From contig CAJOCL010000002.1 in NCBI GenBank assembly GCA_905233565.1, positions 1 through 42,017 of the forward strand: a stretch of 42,017 nucleotides of DNA, read 5' to 3'. Positions 33,808-41,558 of the stretch are shown one piece after another. Below the pieces are notes generated by a model that made no database searches, was not told where the DNA came from, and saw only the letters and a list, made by a program, of their open reading frames with translations. The position numbers and the translations under genes were made by a program. Position 1 is the stretch's first letter. Each line of letters opens with the position of its first letter. The stretch comes from an uncultured Synergistales bacterium. GTDB lineage: Bacteria; Synergistota; Synergistia; Synergistales; Aminobacteriaceae.

Positions 33808-33838
33808 GATGCTGCTCCTTCTATGATATGTTGAGGGA

Positions 33839-33868
33839 ATTATAGCACAGCAAAATTCTGGTGTACAA
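33839..33868 (-). promoter_or_regulatory. Promoter for rpmH operon, overlapping the rapZ promoter region
   Basis: On the minus strand TTGTAC (33868-33863) and a perfect TATAAT (33844-33839) are separated by 18 bases, with TGC before the -10. The start point would be near 33832. On the other strand a TACAAT at 33864-33869 could be the -10 box of rapZ, so the two divergent promoters would overlap face to face. Confidence 0.6.
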
Positions 33869-33902
33869 TGTCGCAGAAATATTAAAAGCGGGGTGCAGAG
33901 TA

Positions 33903-34766
33903 TTGAAACAGTTTATTATAGTTACGGGAATGAGCGGAGCAGGCAAAACAATGACCCTGAAAGTTCTTGAGGATTTCGGTTTTATAACGATCGACAATCT
34001 GCCGCCTGAATTACTGCCTCAGCTTTTCACGCTGATTTCGGAACGTCCGGAAGCCTCGAAAAGCAGGGGAGTTGTAGCTACTGTCGACATCAGGAACGTA
34101 AGCAGCAATTATGTAAAAGTAATAGATGACATTTCAAACGCTTGGGGCGGAGATGTAAAAGTAGTGTTCCTGACGGCCTCAGACGAGGAATTATTGAGGC
34201 GTTACGAGCGTACAAGGCGCGTTCACCCGTTGAACAAGGGGCTTTCAACGCGTGAGGGAATTATTGCGGAGCGTGAAATGCTTGCGCCCGTTCTTGACCG
34301 TGCTGATATCGTCATAGATACGTCAATGATGGATCTTCACCAGCACAGAGAGAGATTAATGCGTGAATTTTTCGGGAATGACGGCGGTATTTCAATATTA
34401 ATAAGTTCATTCGGATACAAGTACGGAGTTCCGCAGGATGCCAGTTTTGTTTTTGATGTCAGGTGCCTTCCAAATCCGTATTACGTCGATGAGCTGAAAG
34501 ATTTAACGGGCAAGAACAAGGCAGTGCAGGACTATTTAATGAAATTTCCCGAAACTCAGGAATTTATCGGGCTGACTAAAAACTTTCTTGATTTTTCAAT
34601 TCCCCAGTTCTTAAACAACGTGAGGGGACAGCTTCACATTTCGGTCGGCTGTACGGGCGGTAAACACAGATCCGTAGCAATGGCAGAATGGCTCTACGGC
34701 ATATATTCAGAAAAATATGACGGTGTCTGCGTAATTCACAGGGACAAAGGACACGGACAGAAATGA
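33903..34766 (+). CDS. rapZ: RNase adapter protein / nucleotide-binding protein RapZ (YvcJ)
   Basis: RapZ/YvcJ binds nucleotides and, in enterobacteria, controls glucosamine-6-phosphate synthase through small RNAs and RNase E; elsewhere its role is less clear. With TTG 33903 as start (MKQFIIVTG) it has 287 residues, the family length. Walker A is GMSGAGKT at about 9-16; [13 protein letters not shown] follows; [21 protein letters not shown] is near 95-115; and the C-terminal domain ends with [21 protein letters not shown] 33861 would add 14 residues but overlaps the likely -10 element, while GGGGTG (33891-33896) precedes the TTG at good spacing. It overlaps yvcK by four bases, a common pairing. 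Confidence 0.93.
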   Translation: MKQFIIVTGMSGAGKTMTLKVLEDFGFITIDNLPPELLPQLFTLISERPEASKSRGVVATVDIRNVSSNYVKVIDDISNAWGGDVKVVFLTASDEELLRRYERTRRVHPLNKGLSTREGIIAEREMLAPVLDRADIVIDTSMMDLHQHRERLMREFFGNDGGISILISSFGYKYGVPQDASFVFDVRCLPNPYYVDELKDLTGKNKAVQDYLMKFPETQEFIGLTKNFLDFSIPQFLNNVRGQLHISVGCTGGKHRSVAMAEWLYGIYSEKYDGVCVIHRDKGHGQK

Positions 34767-35869
34767 GTGAAGGAATGGGCTTATTTATTCTCGGCATCGT
34801 AACTACTCTTACAATATTATTTCTTTTCGGCCGTATAAAAATACGTTCGGGAAGGCCGGTTATTGAACGTGCAATAAACAGGAGATTATCTGAAGGGCCG
34901 TATATTGTTGCTGTCGGCGGAGGAACGGGACTGTCAACGCTTCTCAGGGGCATAAAGTCATTCACAAGAAACATAACGGCTGTTGTTGCGGTTACAGACG
35001 AGGGAGGATCTTCGGGAAGGCTTAGGAATGAATGGGGAATGTTACCGCCCGGAGACGTAAGGAACTGTATAGCGGCATTAGCTGAGAATGACAGCGAATT
35101 GAAACGCATTTTGGATTTCAGGTTTGACAGGGGGGAACTTGCCGGGCATAGTTTGGGGAATCTTTTACTTCTAGCAGTTACAGAAATGAGCGGAGATTTC
35201 AGCAAGGCCGTTGAAAAAATGAATCACCTTCTTTCAATAAGGGGGCGCGTTCTGCCCGTAACAACTGAAGGCATAACGTTAATGGGAAAAACAAGGGACG
35301 GCCTGAAAGTCAAAGGTGAGCTTGATATTTCAGAACATGGCCACGAACTTAATGAAATATGGCTCGAACCAATGAACGCCAAGCCGCTGCCTGAAGTTTT
35401 GAGCGCGGTCAACGATGCTGATGTAGTACTGCTCGGGCCGGGAAGTTTATTCACAAGCGTAATTCCTAATTTATTGCTGCCTGATTTTGCCGACAAGCTG
35501 AGAGATTCTGACGTTCCTAAAATATACATATGCAATCTTATGACACAGCCAGATGAAACTCAGGGAATGAATGTAGCCCAGCACCTTGACTGGGTGAGCG
35601 CGGCAATAGGCCGTGTCCCTGATTTCGTGATTGCAAACAGTGATCCCGTACCTGATGACATTATCGAGAATTACAGAAAAAAGGGAGCTGAACCGCTTTA
35701 TCTTGACGACATGCAGAGGGATACGATAAAGAATATGGGCTGTAACTGCATTGAAGCACCGATTATGTCAGTTTTTGAAAATGAAAAGGAAGGCCGCGTT
35801 CTCAGACATGATTCACAGAAACTTGCTTCAGTTATTTTCAGGTTAATACGGAGAATTAAGGGCGATTAA
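34763..35869 (+). CDS. YvcK/GlmR-family gluconeogenesis factor (CofD-like), membrane-anchored
   Basis: YvcK (GlmR) proteins bind UDP-sugars and support cell-wall synthesis during growth on gluconeogenic carbon sources. The CofD-like domain starts after residue 45 with IVAVGGGTGLSTLLRGIKSF, then AVVAVTDEGGSSGRLR, GMLPPGDVRNCIAALAEND, HSLGNLLLLAVTEMSGDF, and VLLGPGSLFTSVIPNLLL. Unlike the short Bacillus protein, this one begins with a membrane helix (about 5-22), so it should be tethered to the inner membrane. It is translationally coupled to rapZ (ATGA overlap). Length is 368 aa. Confidence 0.9.
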   Translation: MSEGMGLFILGIVTTLTILFLFGRIKIRSGRPVIERAINRRLSEGPYIVAVGGGTGLSTLLRGIKSFTRNITAVVAVTDEGGSSGRLRNEWGMLPPGDVRNCIAALAENDSELKRILDFRFDRGELAGHSLGNLLLLAVTEMSGDFSKAVEKMNHLLSIRGRVLPVTTEGITLMGKTRDGLKVKGELDISEHGHELNEIWLEPMNAKPLPEVLSAVNDADVVLLGPGSLFTSVIPNLLLPDFADKLRDSDVPKIYICNLMTQPDETQGMNVAQHLDWVSAAIGRVPDFVIANSDPVPDDIIENYRKKGAEPLYLDDMQRDTIKNMGCNCIEAPIMSVFENEKEGRVLRHDSQKLASVIFRLIRRIKGD

Positions 35870-35876
35870 TTATATC

Positions 35877-35885
35877 TGATATACT
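35877..35885 (+). promoter_or_regulatory. Extended -10 candidate upstream of the threonine aldolase gene
   Basis: TGATATACT just after the yvcK stop fits an extended -10 element (TGnTATACT); there is no clear -35 box. It would start transcription about 45 bases before the aldolase gene and separate it from rapZ-yvcK. Confidence 0.3.
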
Positions 35886-35937
35886 TTCAGCGTAACGGCC
35901 TATATTCAGGATTATTAAGGAGATTTTTATTCAGATT

Positions 35938-36981
35938 ATGATTAAGTTTGAAACTGATTATCAGGAAGGTGCATCGCCGGAAATCTTAGAGCGTTTAGTG
36001 AAGACTAATTTTGAACAGACTTCAGGATACGGCGAAGATTCACACTGTCAGCGAGCAAAGGAACTTATACGGAAAGAAATTAACAGGCCGAATGCAGCAG
36101 TTTACTTCATGGCCGGAGGAACTCAGACAAATACAACGGTTATAAAGCATTTTTTAACGCCTTGCGAGGGTGTTATAGCCGTAAATTCAGGTCATATAAA
36201 CGTACATGAATCGGGCGCAATCGAGGCAACAGGCCATAAAGTTATCGCCCTTAACGCTCATGACGGCCTGCTTGATGCAGAAGATTTAAGGCTTTACCTT
36301 GAGGCTTTTTATGCTGATCCGACACATGAACACATGGTACTTCCCGGCATGGTATATATTTCTTACTCTTCAGAACTTGGGACGCTGTACAAAAAATCAA
36401 TGCTTCAGGAAATAAAATCAGTATGCAGTGATTACGGGCTGAAGCTCTTTATTGACGGTGCGAGGCTCGGAGCGGGCTTAATGTCGGACAGCTCCGACAT
36501 GACAATGCAGGACATTGCAGGCTTATGCGACGCGTTTTACATCGGCGGAACGAAAACGGGCGCACTTTTCGGCGAGGCCGTAATCTTCCCTGAGCCTGAA
36601 AAAGCTAATCTCAAACAGTTTACTACGCTGATAAAACAGCAGGGCGGATTGCTTGCAAAAGGGCGGCTCTTGGGGATTCAGTTTGAAGTTTTGTTTGAAG
36701 ACGGATTGTATTTCAGGAATGCAAAACACGCAGATATTCAGGCCATGAAGATTAAGAAGGCTTTTTCTGAAGCAGGAATAAAATTTTTGATTGACTCGCC
36801 GACAAATCAGCAGTTCCCGATTTTGACGCGTGAACAGCATGAAAAGTTATCATCAAAATTCAGCTATGAAACTTGGCAGCCGTTAAATGACGGGAATATT
36901 GCCGTAAGATTCTGCACAAGCTGGGCAACAACTGATTATAATATAGACGAATTAACAAGGGCAATTAAGGAGTTAAAATGA
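35938..36981 (+). CDS. Low-specificity threonine aldolase-type PLP enzyme
   Basis: This fold-type I PLP enzyme of the beta-eliminating lyase family most likely splits threonine (or allo-threonine) to glycine and acetaldehyde. In 347 residues it shows AAVYFMAGGTQTNTTVIKHF near 54-73, the AVNSGHINVHESGAIEATGHKV segment near 83-104 in two parts, the cofactor aspartate in LFIDGARLGAGL near 167, and the PLP lysine in YIGGTKTGALFGEA near 201. AAGGAG lies about 15 bases before ATG 35938, a long spacing. It overlaps valS by three bases. The sequence cannot separate L- from D- or serine-type specificity. Confidence 0.87.
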   Translation: MIKFETDYQEGASPEILERLVKTNFEQTSGYGEDSHCQRAKELIRKEINRPNAAVYFMAGGTQTNTTVIKHFLTPCEGVIAVNSGHINVHESGAIEATGHKVIALNAHDGLLDAEDLRLYLEAFYADPTHEHMVLPGMVYISYSSELGTLYKKSMLQEIKSVCSDYGLKLFIDGARLGAGLMSDSSDMTMQDIAGLCDAFYIGGTKTGALFGEAVIFPEPEKANLKQFTTLIKQQGGLLAKGRLLGIQFEVLFEDGLYFRNAKHADIQAMKIKKAFSEAGIKFLIDSPTNQQFPILTREQHEKLSSKFSYETWQPLNDGNIAVRFCTSWATTDYNIDELTRAIKELK

Positions 36982-39653
36982 CTACAAGAAAACGGAACAG
37001 AAATTTAGACAAGAGTTATTCACCGGACAATATAGAACAGAAATGGTATTCAGAATGGCTTGAACACGGCCTCTTCAACGCTGAAATAAGCGCGGATAAA
37101 GAGGCGTTTTCGATCGTAATTCCGCCTCCTAACGTTACGGGTTCCCTGCATGTCGGCCATGCGTTCGATCATACGTTTCAGGATATTATGTGCCGTACAA
37201 AGCGTATGGAGGGTTACAGCGTCTTATGGCTTCCCGGGACTGACCACGCAGGAATCGCAACTCAAAACGTTGTTGAAAAGGACTTGGCAAAAAAAGGAAT
37301 ATCACGTTACGATCTCGGGCGCGATGAGTTTGTAAAAAAAGTCTGGGAATGGAAAAAAGTTTACGGCTCCCGGATAATCGAACAGATGAAGAGGCTCGGA
37401 AATTCCTGCGACTGGAGGCGAGAAAGATTCACGCTTGACGAGGGGTTATCACGTGCCGTCAGAGCCGTATTCGTAAGGCTTTACAAGAAGGGCTTAATAT
37501 ACAGGGGAAAATACATTGTAAACTGGTGTCCGCGCTGTGAAACGGCAATTTCAGACCTTGAAGTCGAATACGAGGACAAACAGGGTAAATTCTATTATGT
37601 GAAATACCCGTTAATTGAGACTGACTGCGAGGAAAAATACATACTTGTTGCGACGACGCGCCCGGAAACGATAATCGGCGATGTTGCTATAGCCGTTCAC
37701 CCGCGTTCAGAAAAATACAGGCACTTAATCGGTAAACATGTAAAAGTGCCGTTAACTGAACGAATAATCCCCATAATCGAAGATAACATGGTTGACCCTG
37801 AATTTGGTACGGGCTGCGTAAAGATTACGCCGGCTCATGATCCGAATGATTTTCTTGTCGGCTTAAATCACAATCTCGAACAGATACAGATTATTGACGC
37901 AAAGGGAATAATGAACGATAAGGCCGGAAAATATCAGGGAATGACAATCGAACAGGCACGCAAAGAGTCAGCGAAAGACTTGGAAGAACTGGGCCTGCTT
38001 GTCAAAACTGAAGACATAACCCACTCGGTCGGACACTGCCAGCGCTGCGGGACAACAGTAGAGCCGTATTTATCTGAACAGTGGTTCGTAAAGACAAAGC
38101 CTCTTGCAGAACGCGGAGTGCAGGCAGTTAAGGACGGGCGTATAAAATGGGTTCCCGAACAGTGGGAAAAAACGTATTTCAACTGGATGGAAAATATACG
38201 GGATTGGTGCATTTCCCGTCAATTATGGTGGGGACACAGAATCCCGGCTTGGGAATGTAAGGACTGCGGACACATAACGGTTGCAGAGATTGACCCGACG
38301 GAATGCGAACACTGCCACAGCAAAAATATTGAACAGGAAAGCGATGTCCTTGATACGTGGTTCAGCTCTGCTCTTTGGCCGTTTTCAACAATGGGCTGGC
38401 CTGACGACAAGCCGGAACTGAAGTATTTTTATCCGACTTCATTAATGGTAACGGGCTTTGACATAATATTCTTCTGGGTTGCGAGAATGATTATGATGGG
38501 TCTTGAGTTTATGGACGATGTACCGTTCAGGGATGTTTATATACATTCTCTTATACGTGACGAACACGGCAAGAAGATGAGCAAGACTAAAGGCAACGTT
38601 ATAGACCCGTTAGTAATGATTGACAAGTACGGAGCTGATGCGCTCAGAATGACGCTCGCCGCTTTATCAGTTCAGGGACGGGATATACTGCTGTCGTCAA
38701 CAAGAATCGAGACTTACAGATTTTTCATGAACAAACTTTGGAACGCCTCACGCTTTGCGCTCATGAATCTTGATGACGAAGTAAGAGATATTGACCTTTC
38801 ACAATTACAGCTTCATGATAAATTCATTTTGACGCGTACTCAGGAAATGGCAAAGAGTGTCAGAGAATTGATAGATTCTTACGACATCGGAACGGCTGCA
38901 AGGGGTCTTTACGATTTTGTCTGGGGGGATCTCTGCGACTGGTACGTTGAGATGAGCAAGCCTGCATTGAAGGGCGATGAGGGTGAAGACAGAAAGAAAA
39001 CAACTCAGGCTGTCCTTGAACATGTATTCAAGACAGTTTTGCCGCTGTTGCACCCGTTTACGCCGTTTATTACTGAAGAGTTGTGGGCTGCGTTCGGTTT
39101 CAACGATGATTACATTATGAAAACTTCATGGCCTGAACCTGTAAGAGATTATATTTTTGAGGGCGTTAATGACGACATGAAGGTATTGCAGGAGACTGTG
39201 AGGGTTCTTCGTAATCTCAGGGCGGAAGCACACGTTCCGCCTCAGCAGAAGTTAAGCCGTGCCGTAATCCGTGTCAGTTCGGGAACAAAGGCCGCTGAAA
39301 TTCTGAAAGCGTCATTAAATCAAGTCTCAAACCTCTGCAAAATCAATGATGTAATTCTTGAAGAACCTTCGGGCGGATGGACATACGGGCCTTCACTTTC
39401 AGGAGTTGCGGGTGAAGCTGAGGTTAAATTACCGGTAGGAGATGTCCTCGATGTTCCGAAGGAAATTGCGAGGCTTGGACAGGAAATTTCAACGCTTGAA
39501 AAGAATATCGCCTCAAGTCAGGCCAGATTGAATAATAAGGATTTTGTTTCACGGGCTCCGGCTGAAGTTGTCGAGAAGGAACGCTTAAAAGTCTCAGAAG
39601 GTCAGGCACAAATTGAAAGATTGAGGGCAAATCTTGAAAGTTTGAGCAGGTAA
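36978..39653 (+). CDS. valS: Valyl-tRNA synthetase
   Basis: ValS charges tRNA-Val and edits mischarged threonine. The 891-residue class I enzyme has the HIGH motif as HVGHAF in IPPPNVTGSLHVGHAFDHTF (about 48-67), the TDHAGIATQ loop, the editing-domain ATTRPETIIGDVAIAVHP segment, a zinc-like pair of cysteine motifs (WECKDCGH and TECEHCHSKN), the KMSKS motif as KKMSKTKGNVIDP near 532, and a C-terminal coiled-coil arm (about 825-890). All functional parts are intact and length is normal. Its ATG shares bases with the aldolase stop (ATGA). A stem-loop starts six bases after its stop. Confidence 0.97.
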   Translation: MTTRKRNRNLDKSYSPDNIEQKWYSEWLEHGLFNAEISADKEAFSIVIPPPNVTGSLHVGHAFDHTFQDIMCRTKRMEGYSVLWLPGTDHAGIATQNVVEKDLAKKGISRYDLGRDEFVKKVWEWKKVYGSRIIEQMKRLGNSCDWRRERFTLDEGLSRAVRAVFVRLYKKGLIYRGKYIVNWCPRCETAISDLEVEYEDKQGKFYYVKYPLIETDCEEKYILVATTRPETIIGDVAIAVHPRSEKYRHLIGKHVKVPLTERIIPIIEDNMVDPEFGTGCVKITPAHDPNDFLVGLNHNLEQIQIIDAKGIMNDKAGKYQGMTIEQARKESAKDLEELGLLVKTEDITHSVGHCQRCGTTVEPYLSEQWFVKTKPLAERGVQAVKDGRIKWVPEQWEKTYFNWMENIRDWCISRQLWWGHRIPAWECKDCGHITVAEIDPTECEHCHSKNIEQESDVLDTWFSSALWPFSTMGWPDDKPELKYFYPTSLMVTGFDIIFFWVARMIMMGLEFMDDVPFRDVYIHSLIRDEHGKKMSKTKGNVIDPLVMIDKYGADALRMTLAALSVQGRDILLSSTRIETYRFFMNKLWNASRFALMNLDDEVRDIDLSQLQLHDKFILTRTQEMAKSVRELIDSYDIGTAARGLYDFVWGDLCDWYVEMSKPALKGDEGEDRKKTTQAVLEHVFKTVLPLLHPFTPFITEELWAAFGFNDDYIMKTSWPEPVRDYIFEGVNDDMKVLQETVRVLRNLRAEAHVPPQQKLSRAVIRVSSGTKAAEILKASLNQVSNLCKINDVILEEPSGGWTYGPSLSGVAGEAEVKLPVGDVLDVPKEIARLGQEISTLEKNIASSQARLNNKDFVSRAPAEVVEKERLKVSEGQAQIERLRANLESLSR

Positions 39654-39659
39654 GAAAAT

Positions 39660-39681
39660 CCCCCAGCCTTAAAACTGGGGG
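39660..39681. repeat. REP-like stem-loop after valS, sharing loop with the stem-loop at 31374-31400
   Basis: CCCCCAG (39660-39666) and CTGGGGG (39675-39681) form a perfect 7-bp stem around CCTTAAAA. On the minus strand the loop reads TTTTAAG and an ATTTTC tail follows, as in the stem-loop at 31374-31400. On the plus strand no U tract follows, so it is not a classical valS terminator. It marks the left edge of the R-M pair. Confidence 0.5.
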
Positions 39682-39693
39682 CTAATTATAGGT

Positions 39694-40561
39694 ATGTTCA
39701 ACGATATATTGAAGATAATAGATAGTTCAAAAGGCAGAAATTTTTATGATGTCTGCGGACTATTAGAGGCGTTAATAAGCTCTGATAAAAATTTTAATGA
39801 TATTCTCCGCCAAATTAGGAACAATCCCTGAAAGCATATCGCATGACTCAGCTGAAGAAAAATTATTTTCTAAGGCTTCAGATATGGTTTTGTCCCGTGC
39901 ATTCAGAGAATTAGGGCTGAAATCAGCAGTTTTGCATGAACGCGGAGATTCGGCAGACGTTACCGCTGAATCAAGAATACACGGCTATACGTTTGTTGCT
40001 GATTCAAAGGCTTTCAGACTGAGCAGGACGGCAAAAAATCAGAAAGATTTTAAGATTTCAGCATTGTCAAGCTGGAGAAAAGATAATGATTATGCCGTTT
40101 TATGCTCTCCGTATTTTCAGTATCCGGCGAAATCGAGCCAGATATACGCGCAGGCACTTTCAAGTAATGTATGTCTTTTCAGCTGGGAACATTTAATCTT
40201 CATGCTTGATAATCACGTGAGAGAAACAGCAGAGTTAAATTTTTCAGAAATATGGAATTTCAGCAGTAATTTTTCACATAAAGTTCTGGTCTCTGATATG
40301 AAGAGAAATTTTATGCTTGATTTCAGCAGTTTTTTGGCTGAATTTCTAAATATTGACGCTGAAATATTTAATGCTTCGCTGAAAGAGCAAATATCATGCC
40401 TCATCAATCGAAGCCGTATTGAAAAAGATTTCTGGATTGATAAAATTAAAATCATAAAGAATTATTCACGCGAACAGGCAGTGAACGAGCTTATAAACTC
40501 GCTGAAAATCAACGAGAAACTAAACCAGATTAATACATATATCAGGAGCATATCACAATGA
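39694..40561 (+). pseudogene. HindIII-like type II restriction endonuclease, frameshifted near its N-terminus
   Basis: The catalytic ORF (39797-40561, 254 aa) is recognisably homologous to HindIII (cuts at AAGCTT): EEKLFSKASDMVLSRAF, the PD-(D/E)xK site with Asp54 and D69-S-K71 in FVADSKAFRLSRTAKNQKDF, NDYAVLCSPYFQYP, LFSWEHL, and RSRIEKDFWIDKIKIIKNYS. The HindIII N-terminal helices are found in another frame as a 45-residue ORF at 39694-39831 (FNDILKIIDSSKG ... NFNDILRQIRNNP). Removing one A from the AAA run at 39812-39814 joins the two as ILRQ-LGTIPES and gives 288 residues, close to the 300 of HindIII. So either a 1-base insertion has broken the gene, or there is a sequencing error. The isolated catalytic ORF might still be translated. 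The methyltransferase overlaps by four bases. Base composition is more AT-rich than around it. Confidence 0.85.
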
Positions 40562-41470
40562 AACTTGATGTATTAATTCACGGCAATTCGATAGAAATAT
40601 TGAAAACATTTCCAGAAAGTTCAGTACATGCAATAATCTCTGATATACCGTACGGAATCGGCTGCGATGAATGGGACATACTGCACGACAACAAAAATTC
40701 TGCATACGGCGGAGCTTCTCCTGCACAGATTTCCGGCGGTGGCCTGTTCAAACGCAGAGGGAAACCGTTAAACGGCTGGAGTGATGCAGACAAAAACATA
40801 CCGCGTGAGTATCAGGACTGGTGCATGTCATGGGCCTCTACATGGCTTAGAGTTTTGAAACCCGGCGGAACGTGCTTTATTTTTGCCGGAAGGCGTTACG
40901 CGCACAGGTGCATTACGGCTCTTGAAGATTCCGGCTTTACGTTCAGGGATATGCTTGCATGGGAAAAAGATAACGCCCCTTACCGTGCGCAGAGGCTTTC
41001 GTCAATATATGAACGCAGGAGTGATACAGAAAACGCTGAAAAGTGGCAGGGCTGGAGGGTTGCGAACTTGAGGCCGCTTTTTGAGCCTATATTATGGTTT
41101 CAGAAGCCGTACAGAACTGGAGGAACTATTGCGGACAACGTAATAAATTATGAGCTGGGTGCATGGAATGAGCAGGCCATAACAAAGTATAATATTCGTG
41201 ATGATAACAGCAATATCCTGAAGGTTAAGACCTCACAGAACGATCATGGCCTTCATGTTGCCCAGAAGCCTTTGAAACTCATGGAGCTGTTAATTTCTTT
41301 GGTTACAACTGAAGGACAGATTATTAGACCCTTTTATGGGTTCCGGCACTGTATGTACAGCCGCAAAAAATCTCAACAGACATTACATCGGAATAGACAT
41401 AGAGGCTTTGAATATAGCGACAGCCGAAGAAAGATTAAATACGGCTTTTCAATGTGAACTTGCACTGTAA
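40558..41470 (+). pseudogene. M.HindIII-like adenine-N6 DNA methyltransferase, frameshifted before motif I
   Basis: The product resembles M.HindIII, a beta-class N6-adenine methyltransferase that protects AAGCTT. Motif IV is ISDIPYG (Asp29-Tyr32 form of DPPY), followed by GCDEWDILH, RRGKPLNGWSDADK, RAQRLSSIYERR, and RPLFEPILWFQKPYRTGGTI. In the uninterrupted frame (to 41457, 299 aa) the protein ends in nonsense after EGQI. The next frame, from about 41327 to a TAA at 41468-41470, encodes the AdoMet-binding motif DPFMGSGT, then NRHYIGIDIEALNIATAEERL. Removing one base near 41320-41326 restores QILDPFMGSG and a 303-residue protein, close to M.HindIII. As it stands, the AdoMet motif is lost and the enzyme should be inactive. 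Confidence 0.87.
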
Positions 41471-41509
41471 AAATCCCTTTTTCAGCGAGGGCATAGGCTG
41501 CAGATAAGG

Positions 41510-41553
41510 AAAAATTAATCCCCTCTCTAAAAATTTCAGGAGAGGGGCTTTTA
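41510..41553. terminator. Bidirectional terminator between the R-M pair and the AEC transporter
   Basis: CCCCTCTC (41520-41527) and GAGAGGGG (41540-41547) form a perfect 8-bp stem with a 12-base loop. CTTTTAT follows on the plus strand and TTAATTTTT on the minus strand, so it can end transcripts from both convergent sides. Confidence 0.8.
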
Positions 41554-41558
41554 TGAGA

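Noticed and set aside
33808-33902. Possible chromosomal origin beside rpmH
   Set aside because: Too short, with no DnaA boxes (TTATNCACA) and no dnaA gene; it is fully explained by two promoters.
34576-35205. 209-codon open frame on the minus strand
   Set aside because: Lies antisense to rapZ and yvcK, both confirmed by motifs; no recognisable protein features.
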